Source: Kofleriaceae bacterium (GTDB taxonomy: Bacteria > Myxococcota_A > Polyangia > Haliangiales > Haliangiaceae). Taken from it: a DNA stretch of 41,209 nt. Made by a program: the position numbers and the translations under genes. Below, piece by piece: positions 35,861 through 41,209 of this stretch (the first letter of the stretch is position 1; every line of letters begins with the position of its first letter). The stretch covers positions 1-41,209 of the forward strand of contig JANXOP010000080.1 of NCBI GenBank assembly GCA_025357755.1, in the 5' to 3' direction. Below the pieces are notes generated by a model. It did not search any database and was not told the DNA's origin. It was given only the letters and a program-made list of their open reading frames with translations.

Positions 35861-37143
35861 AGCCGCTCCCGGTGCTAGGGGTGGTAGGCGTGCTCGCTGC
35901 ATGTCACGCGCAGCCGCCGCGCGCGATCGAGCCCGTCGCCTCGATCACGCTCTATCGCGATGTCGCCCTCGTCGAGCAGCGCTTCGAGCTCGCGCTCCCG
36001 GCCACGCCGACCACCGTGACCGTGCAGATCGCAGGTGGTGCCACGCAGCTCTCGTTACTCGCGACCGACGGCGTGACGGTGCGCGCCCTGCACGTGCTCG
36101 GCGCGGACGAGCTCGCGACGCCGCAAGGTTCCGACGACGACAAGGCCATCGAAGGTGAAGCCGCCGAGCCGGTCGCGGCGGCGGATGTGACGCTCGACGT
36201 CACCGCACCCCACGCCGGCACGTACGCGATCACGCTCCTGTACGCGACGAAAGACTTGAAGTGGGATGCCGATTACACGATCACCACGACGCCCGCGCGC
36301 GATCGTGCCGTCCTCCACGGTGCCCTCGCGATCCGCAACACGACCGGCCGCGACTTCGCGAACGCCGCGATCTACGTCATCGATGCCGAGCTCGCGAGCT
36401 GGCGCGCGCACACCGCCGAACATCTCGGCGCGAAGCTCACCGGGGCGACCGCGAGCACCACGCCCGTCGCGAGCTCGCGCCCGCTCGGCCTCGCGACGCT
36501 CGTCCGTGGCGAGACCCGGGTCGAGCTCGCGGCGATCTCGGCGCCGCGCCCGATGCACGCAGTGCTGGTCTACGACCCGATCGGCACCAAGCTCGACAAT
36601 GCAACCGCCGAGCCCTCGCGCGACGTGAACCTGGGCGTAGATCCGCCGGCATCGATCAAGATCAGCGAGAGCTTCGAGATCCAGCGAACCCCGACGGGGA
36701 ACAGCCCCTCGGCCCAGCGCGCGTTCGCGGGCCTCCCCGCCGGCCCGGTCCGCCTGCTCGAGCGCCGACCCGATGGTTCGCTCGCCGTCCTCGGTGAGGC
36801 GCGGATGTTCGACGCGGCCACCCGCGTCGCCGAGGTCGATACCATCGCGGTTGGCACCGCCGAAGGCGTGACCGGTCATCGCGAGCGCCGCGAGCTCACG
36901 ATCGACGAGGCACGCAAGAAGATCACCGAGGAGTTCCTGATCACCCTCGATAACCAGCGCGATGCGCCGGTCGGAGTGCTCGTGCGCGAGCACATGTATC
37001 GCGGCCTCAACTGGGGGCTGGCCTACGACTCCACGAAGCGGCCCGGTCAGGAGGGTGCGCAGCAGATCTCGCTGCGGACTTCCGTGGCGGCCAAGAGCGA
37101 GCAGAAGATCCTGTATGTCGTCGTCTACACCTGGTCGCCGTAG
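35857..37143 (+). CDS. DUF4139-family lipoprotein 2
   Basis: A 428-aa lipoprotein starting with GTG: VKPLPVLGVVGVLAAC, lipobox LAAC, then HAQPPR. Body matches its upstream neighbour: I-T-L-Y-R-D-V-A-L-V-E-Q-R-F, A-T-K-D-L-K-W-D-A-D-Y, I-R-N-T-T-G-R-D-F-A-N-A, and the shared end I-L-Y-V-V-V-Y-T-W. It lacks part of the middle of protein 1. A pair of DUF4139 proteins, one lipid-anchored, suggests a complex in the periplasm. The GTG overlaps the stop of protein 1, which decides the start. The ABC transporter genes follow 38 bp later on the same strand. Confidence 0.83.
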   Translation: MKPLPVLGVVGVLAACHAQPPRAIEPVASITLYRDVALVEQRFELALPATPTTVTVQIAGGATQLSLLATDGVTVRALHVLGADELATPQGSDDDKAIEGEAAEPVAAADVTLDVTAPHAGTYAITLLYATKDLKWDADYTITTTPARDRAVLHGALAIRNTTGRDFANAAIYVIDAELASWRAHTAEHLGAKLTGATASTTPVASSRPLGLATLVRGETRVELAAISAPRPMHAVLVYDPIGTKLDNATAEPSRDVNLGVDPPASIKISESFEIQRTPTGNSPSAQRAFAGLPAGPVRLLERRPDGSLAVLGEARMFDAATRVAEVDTIAVGTAEGVTGHRERRELTIDEARKKITEEFLITLDNQRDAPVGVLVREHMYRGLNWGLAYDSTKRPGQEGAQQISLRTSVAAKSEQKILYVVVYTWSP

Positions 37144-37181
37144 CTCGCGAGCTCGCAGCGACGTGGTTTACTGCGCCCGTC

Positions 37182-37907
37182 GTGATCGCCGAGGTTCGTC
37201 AACTCACCATCCAGTACGGCAAGCGCATCGCGGTCGACGCGCTCGATCTGAAGCTCGACGCGGGCGAGATCGCGCTCCTGCTCGGCCCGAACGGGGCCGG
37301 TAAATCGACGACGCTCGCCGCGATCGCCGGTGCCGTGCTGCCGAGTGCGGGATCGATCTCGATCGATGGCCAGGATCTCGCGACCGCACCCCGCGAGGCG
37401 CGGTCGAAGGTCGGCTTCGCCGATCAGCCACCGGCGCTGTACGAGTACTTCACGGTCGAGGAGCACGTCGGGTTCATCGCGGAGGCGCGCGGCGCGGATC
37501 GCGGCGCGGCGATGGCCGTGTTGACCGAGCTCGGGCTCGAGAAGATCGCGCAGCGACCGTGCCGCGAGCTGTCGTTCGGCATGCGCCAGCGCGTCGGCTT
37601 GGCGGCGGCGCTCGTCGGTCCCGTGAAGGTCGCGCTGCTCGATGAAACCCTGAATGGCCTCGATCCGCATGCCGCGCGCTCGGCGCGCACGGTGCTCCGC
37701 GCGTTCGCGGATGCGGGCAACGCGATCTTGATGTCGACGCACCTGCTCGGGGTCGCCGAGCGGTTGTGCGACCGCGTGATCGTGATGAACAAGGGCAAGC
37801 TGGTCGATGACAAGCGCGGCGCCGAGGTGAAGGCGTTGCTCGCGCAGGGCCCGCACGCACTCGAGGAGCTGTACATCTCGCTGATCGCCGACGAAGGTCC
37901 GACGTGA
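37182..37907 (+). CDS. ABC transporter ATP-binding protein
   Basis: A 241-aa ABC ATPase. Walker A GPNGAGKST (35-43), signature L-S-F-G-M at 130-134 (LSGGQ altered), Walker B V-A-L-L-D-E (150-155, with E155 as catalytic Glu), D-loop L-N-G-L-D-P, and the switch His in S-T-H-L-L. It resembles ATPases of exporters of the ABC-2 class, such as those with large membrane partners. The next gene overlaps by 4 nt (GTGA) and encodes the membrane part. The start is GTG 37182. The substrate is unknown; the DUF4139 neighbours suggest an envelope substrate, by inference. Confidence 0.9.
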   Translation: MIAEVRQLTIQYGKRIAVDALDLKLDAGEIALLLGPNGAGKSTTLAAIAGAVLPSAGSISIDGQDLATAPREARSKVGFADQPPALYEYFTVEEHVGFIAEARGADRGAAMAVLTELGLEKIAQRPCRELSFGMRQRVGLAAALVGPVKVALLDETLNGLDPHAARSARTVLRAFADAGNAILMSTHLLGVAERLCDRVIVMNKGKLVDDKRGAEVKALLAQGPHALEELYISLIADEGPT

Positions 37908-39244
37908 CCGACACGCTGACATCGACGCCGATCCGGACGCCGGCGCCGCCACCCCTACCGCCGATGAGCAGCGCGGGGTTTCTCCGGTGGGAGCGGCTCC
38001 GGGAGTCTCGCGAAGGCGGAGCGCTCGCTCGCTGGATCACGGTGGTCGTCGCCGGCGCGTCGCTCGCCGGGCTCACCGCGTGGCGCGCGGATGCGGTGAC
38101 GATCGCGAGCGCGTCGCACGTCTGGCTCGCTGGCACGCTCGCGGCGTTTGCCCTGACGTTCATGCGGACGCCGTTTCAGATCTACTGGCGCAAGGATGCG
38201 GCGTTACTCGCGCAGCTGCCGATCGGCGGGACGATCCTGTTCGATGGAGCGCTACGGCGCTGTGCGCGCGCGGCGCTGGCGGCGACGTTGGTCGCGATCG
38301 TCGGCGCGATTCCATTCGTGCTGCTCGATGCCGATCGCGTCGGCGCGGCGACCCGCACGCTGCAGGCGATGCCGATCGCGGGCGATCCGGTGCCGCGGTT
38401 CACGCCGCTCGAGTTGTTCGGCACGCACGCCGTGCTCGCGGTGACGCTCGGGCTCGTCGCGGCCTGCTTCATCCCGGGTATCTCGATCTATGCGGCCTCG
38501 CTCGTCGCGAGATCGAAGAACTTGCTCCAGGTCGCGACCGCGATCGGTGGCGCGCCAGCACGCGAGCCTCAGGGCGCCGCGACCAGGCCGCTCACCGCGC
38601 CGGGCATGGGCTCGGCCGGGGCCGTGCTCGGCGCGCTGCCGGGGTTCGCCTCGAGTGTCGTCTTCGTGACCGTGTTCCTCGTCGCGCCCGCCCTGATCAA
38701 TGCCGAGGCCCACGTCGATCCGGGGCCCGCGCTCGGCGTCGTCGCTGGCGTCAGCATCGCCCTGATCGTCTCGCTGCGCCAGAAGGCGGCCGCGACGATG
38801 GGCTCGATCTTGCGCGATGTCTCCGCGCTCGATCGCCAGCGGCTCGCGACGCTCGAGATCCATCCGCCGACCGCGATCGAGCGGGGCGTCGCGAAGCTCG
38901 TCGGAGCAGCCGGCCTCGCGTATCGCAAAGATGCGCGGCTGATGCGCCGGCGCTATCCGATGGCCTATGCGCTCGGTGCGCTCGCGTTCATCGTGCTCGG
39001 CATCATCGCGATCGCGGAGCCGAGCGAACCCGCATGGTTGATCGCGACGCTGTCGGGAGTCGGGCTCTACGCGATCTCGCTCGGCCGCCGGTTGACGCGA
39101 TCGCCGATCGAGCTCGCGCGGTTGTCCTCGACGCTGCCGATCAGCCTGGCCCTGCGCAGGCGCGCGAAGATCGCTTGGTTGGTCGCGTGGGTCGCCGTGT
39201 TCGTGGCGGTCCCCGCGGTGTTCGCGATCGCGCGGGCTACGTGA
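37904..39244 (+). CDS. ABC transporter permease protein
   Basis: A 446-aa protein with a Pro-rich N-terminal stretch (about 8-20) and about eight to ten membrane helices in two groups (about 45-230 and 235-290, then a last group at about 350-446), with a charged loop between (A-L-D-R-Q-R-L-A-T-L-E-I). It is the only membrane gene beside the ATPase and overlaps it by 4 nt, so the two form a transporter. It does not show a clear known permease motif; placement as ABC-2-like rests mainly on context. It ends 8 nt inside the convergent HATPase gene. Confidence 0.82.
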   Translation: MTDTLTSTPIRTPAPPPLPPMSSAGFLRWERLRESREGGALARWITVVVAGASLAGLTAWRADAVTIASASHVWLAGTLAAFALTFMRTPFQIYWRKDAALLAQLPIGGTILFDGALRRCARAALAATLVAIVGAIPFVLLDADRVGAATRTLQAMPIAGDPVPRFTPLELFGTHAVLAVTLGLVAACFIPGISIYAASLVARSKNLLQVATAIGGAPAREPQGAATRPLTAPGMGSAGAVLGALPGFASSVVFVTVFLVAPALINAEAHVDPGPALGVVAGVSIALIVSLRQKAAATMGSILRDVSALDRQRLATLEIHPPTAIERGVAKLVGAAGLAYRKDARLMRRRYPMAYALGALAFIVLGIIAIAEPSEPAWLIATLSGVGLYAISLGRRLTRSPIELARLSSTLPISLALRRRAKIAWLVAWVAVFVAVPAVFAIARAT

Positions 39245-40127
39245 ACACGTGGAGTGACTTCGCGCGGGGCTCGACCGCGCGCTGGTCGACCCCCGTGCGA
39301 TCGAACAAGCAGACGACCTCGGTGCGGCGGCCCGGGTCGACGTTGACGACCAGCGACGCGACATTCGCGAGCACGAGGTAGAGGCCGAGGCCGGCGCCGT
39401 GCGGGTCGAGCTCGGGTCGACCGCGCTCTTCTTTCGCGCGCCGCACGTGATCGATGACATCGCGCTGGCGCAACGCACCGAACGCATCTCCGACGGAGAT
39501 AGCGATCGTGTTGGCGTCACAGGCCCAGCGCAACACGGCGCGCCTTTCGAGCTTGTCGCCCGAGGTGCTCTCGGCGATGAGCGGCTTGGATTCGCGTGGC
39601 GCATCGTGCAGCGCGTTCATCAGCAGCTCGTCGACCACGTTTGCGAGGCGGTGCACCACGGGTGTGCGCGCGCCGATCGCTTCGGCCCACGCACAGACCT
39701 CGCCGATCACGACCCGGCGCTCGGGGTCGCTCGCGACCACGCGCTCGCCCACCTTGGTGTTCGGCGCGAGATACTTCTCGAGCCCGAAAAGGTCGCCCGA
39801 GACCAGCTTCTCGCTCGTGATCCCGAGGTCCGCGGTCGTCGGATCGCCGACGAGGTGACTGACCGGGGCTTCGAGCATCAGCGTGATCAGGCCGTCGTCA
39901 TCGACATCATCACCGACCACCACGACCGGGCAGGACGCGGCGCGCAAGATGTCGCCCGCGGCGAGCCGGGTCGCACGGTCGACCACGAGCAGCGCGGCAT
40001 CGGCGAGCTCGGCTGGAATCGTTTCGCGATGATCGACCACGACTCCGGCCGCGGTCAGCGCACGCTCGACGACGCGGGCGACGGCGCGATCAGCGCACAC
40101 GCAGACCGCTCGAGGCGAGGCTCCCAT
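39237..40127 (-). CDS. receiver-like plus HATPase protein without DHp domain
   Basis: A 296-aa protein. Residues about 5-105 look like a degenerate response-regulator receiver (A-V-C-V-C-A-D-R-A-V-A-R-V-V-E, A-L-L-V-V-D, P-V-V-V-V-G-D-D-V-D-D-D). Residues about 155-275 are a GHKL ATPase: N box V-V-D-E-L-L-M-N-A-L-H-D (E167, N171), G1-like D214-A-F-G and G2 D-P-H-G-A-G-L-G-L-Y (241-250). There is no phospho-accepting His helix. Such stand-alone ATPases work like RsbW-type anti-sigma kinases or as phosphotransfer switches. Start ATG 40127 is supported by TACGCT 9 nt upstream; a longer frame to 40229 exists but is less likely. Confidence 0.8.
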   Translation of the reverse strand: MGASPRAVCVCADRAVARVVERALTAAGVVVDHRETIPAELADAALLVVDRATRLAAGDILRAASCPVVVVGDDVDDDGLITLMLEAPVSHLVGDPTTADLGITSEKLVSGDLFGLEKYLAPNTKVGERVVASDPERRVVIGEVCAWAEAIGARTPVVHRLANVVDELLMNALHDAPRESKPLIAESTSGDKLERRAVLRWACDANTIAISVGDAFGALRQRDVIDHVRRAKEERGRPELDPHGAGLGLYLVLANVASLVVNVDPGRRTEVVCLFDRTGVDQRAVEPRAKSLHVFT

Positions 40128-40136
40128 CGGGTCGGA

Positions 40137-40142
40137 AGCGTA
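40137..40142 (-). promoter_or_regulatory. -10-like hexamer TACGCT before HATPase gene
   Basis: On the minus strand, TACGCT ends 9 nt before ATG 40127; it is the same hexamer as before the gene at 18802. It supports the shorter start. Confidence 0.4.
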
Positions 40143-40253
40143 CGGGTGGGGCAACACCACGTCAACGACTCTAGAGCGCCCGAATCCCCGTCGCATACGT
40201 GTGACTACCCCAAGGCATTCAGCGCGCATTCTTCGGTTCGCCGCGATCCGCGG

Positions 40254-40259
40254 TACGAT
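40254..40259 (+). promoter_or_regulatory. -10-like hexamer TACGAT before right-edge gene
   Basis: TACGAT ends 11 nt before ATG 40271. This gives a leader of a few nt at most; no Shine-Dalgarno sequence. Confidence 0.35.
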
Positions 40260-40270
40260 TTATCGCCCAC

Positions 40271-41209
40271 ATGGCGGATCCGCCCAAGCACCGGCCGCCG
40301 CTGACCCGGCCGCCGCCGATTCCGCGCATCATCCCGCCCATCCCGGCGAAGACTGATGTGCTGGCGGTGCCGTCGATCGGTGAAGACACCGGAGATACCG
40401 GCGACGAGCCGGTGTTTCGCGACGACCACACGCGCAACCTCGACATTCCGGATGCGGGCCAGCTGGTCGCACGCATGCTCGATCTCGTCGCGAGCGAGGC
40501 CGAGGCCTTGCTCACGGGTGATGAAGCGCGGCTCGCCGATCTGAACGTTCGCACCGCCCTCGCCGCGTGGGATGGCCTGCACCAACCCGACGAGGCGATG
40601 CGCTACCTCGAGCTCGCCGAGAGCCATCCACTCGCCGCGCGCCTCCGGCTCTCCGCTGCGCTCGGCGATGGCGACGAGGCCGACCTCACCGCCGCGCTCG
40701 CGAAGATCGGCACGCCCACGCCTGCGGTCGCGCTCGATCTCGCCGAGGCGTACCTGTGGCGGCACTCCCGCGCCGATCTCGCGGCGCCGCTCGCCGATCG
40801 CGCGCTCGCCGGCGCCGAGCCGCGCTGGCGCTCGCATGCGGTCGAGCTCGCGGCGCTCGCGCATGCCGCGGCCGGCAACTGGGCCCGGGTGATCGAGATC
40901 CGGCACGCCGCCGCGAGCAAGACCTCGTCGCCCGAGGAGATCGCCGCGCTCGCCGCGCTGCTGATCGATCGCGGCAACGATCCGGCCGGTGCCCTCGCGC
41001 TGTGCTGGGCCGCGATCGAGCGGATGGACGAAGATCCGAACGAGCGCGACACCCAACCGTCGCCGCTCATCACGCGCGGTGGTTGGTTGCGCGTGATCGA
41101 CGTCGCGATCGATGCCGCCTCGCGCGCTGGAGATCCGCGCCGCCTCGAGCTGCTCGATCGCCGTGCGGATCTGGTCAGGGACCTGCCAGGCGCCGAGCTC
41201 GAATCGATC
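40271..41209 (+). CDS. partial alpha-helical repeat (TPR-like) protein, cut by window end
   Basis: At least 313 codons, open to the last base of the window, so the C-terminus is missing. It starts MADPPKHRPPLTRPPP with a Pro-rich N-terminus (about 1-30), an acidic stretch (G-E-D-T-G-D-T-G-D-E-P), then Ala/Leu/Glu-rich paired helices (A-M-R-Y-L-E-L-A-E-S-H-P, A-V-A-L-D-L-A-E-A-Y-L-W-R, L-I-D-R-G-N-D-P-A-G-A-L-A-L-C-W-A-A-I-E) typical of TPR-like solenoids. No signal peptide. It is divergent from the HATPase gene, 143 bp between starts. Codon use matches its neighbours, so it is a real gene; function unknown. Confidence 0.82.
   Translation, partial: MADPPKHRPPLTRPPPIPRIIPPIPAKTDVLAVPSIGEDTGDTGDEPVFRDDHTRNLDIPDAGQLVARMLDLVASEAEALLTGDEARLADLNVRTALAAWDGLHQPDEAMRYLELAESHPLAARLRLSAALGDGDEADLTAALAKIGTPTPAVALDLAEAYLWRHSRADLAAPLADRALAGAEPRWRSHAVELAALAHAAAGNWARVIEIRHAAASKTSSPEEIAALAALLIDRGNDPAGALALCWAAIERMDEDPNERDTQPSPLITRGGWLRVIDVAIDAASRAGDPRRLELLDRRADLVRDLPGAELESI

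Overview
This window is high-GC DNA (C or G at most third codon positions) from what looks like a predatory or soil myxobacterium of the Haliangiales/Kofleriaceae kind. That placement is an inference. It rests on the gene mix: several Ser/Thr kinases paired with sigma factors, many short secreted lipoproteins of unknown function, Gly-rich and Cys-rich surface lipoproteins, DUF4139 and DUF6438 proteins, and a cyclase carrying a DUF5939-like region. No rRNA, tRNA, insertion sequence, integrase, phage gene or CRISPR array was seen. It reads as a chromosomal accessory region packed with envelope and signalling genes.

Layout. 1-799: no gene; three degenerate copies of a ~130-bp repeat, then featureless DNA. 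800-3381: a small unknown gene (-), then a membrane Ser/Thr kinase and a sigma factor (+) that overlap by 1 nt. 3378-11387 (all -): Gly-rich lipoprotein, lysine 2,3-aminomutase, an eCIS-type AAA+ ATPase with an N-terminal beta-propeller-like extension, and a DUF4157 protein with an HExxH motif. 11429-14508 (+): membrane phosphodiesterase and lipoprotein, overlapping. 14513-17106 (-): molybdopterin oxidoreductase and truncated globin, overlapping. 17494-18802: a tiny Cys-rich lipoprotein (+) and a helical protein (-) with an eCIS-cargo-like segment. 18922-22085 (-): a second kinase/sigma operon, whose kinase carries a zinc anti-sigma-like N-terminus and a TPR-rich outer part. 22148-24699: a Cys-repeat lipoprotein (+) and two paralogous lipoproteins (-). 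24727-29793 (+): START-like/DUF5939/adenylate cyclase protein, a Tat-targeted small subunit with a GMC dehydrogenase, and a Skp-like chaperone. 29794-34345 (-): DUF6438 lipoprotein and a very long nSTAND-membrane-HEAT protein. 34415-39244 (+): two DUF4139 proteins, then an ABC ATPase and its permease. 39237-40127 (-): a receiver-like plus HATPase protein. 40271-end (+): an alpha-helical repeat protein cut by the window edge.

How the genes work together. The two kinase/sigma pairs look like one-locus signalling units in which an envelope-spanning kinase controls its co-translated sigma factor. The ATPase/DUF4157 pair is typical of contractile-injection-system accessory genes, but no sheath, tube or baseplate gene is present here. 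Four lipoproteins with unrelated bodies share one motif right after the lipidated cysteine (C-D-x-[LV]-F-x-[IV]-[DH]), which suggests a common sorting or tethering signal. Many genes that are not translationally coupled have a TAnnnT hexamer 5-11 nt before the start codon and no Shine-Dalgarno sequence, which suggests leaderless transcription is common in this organism.
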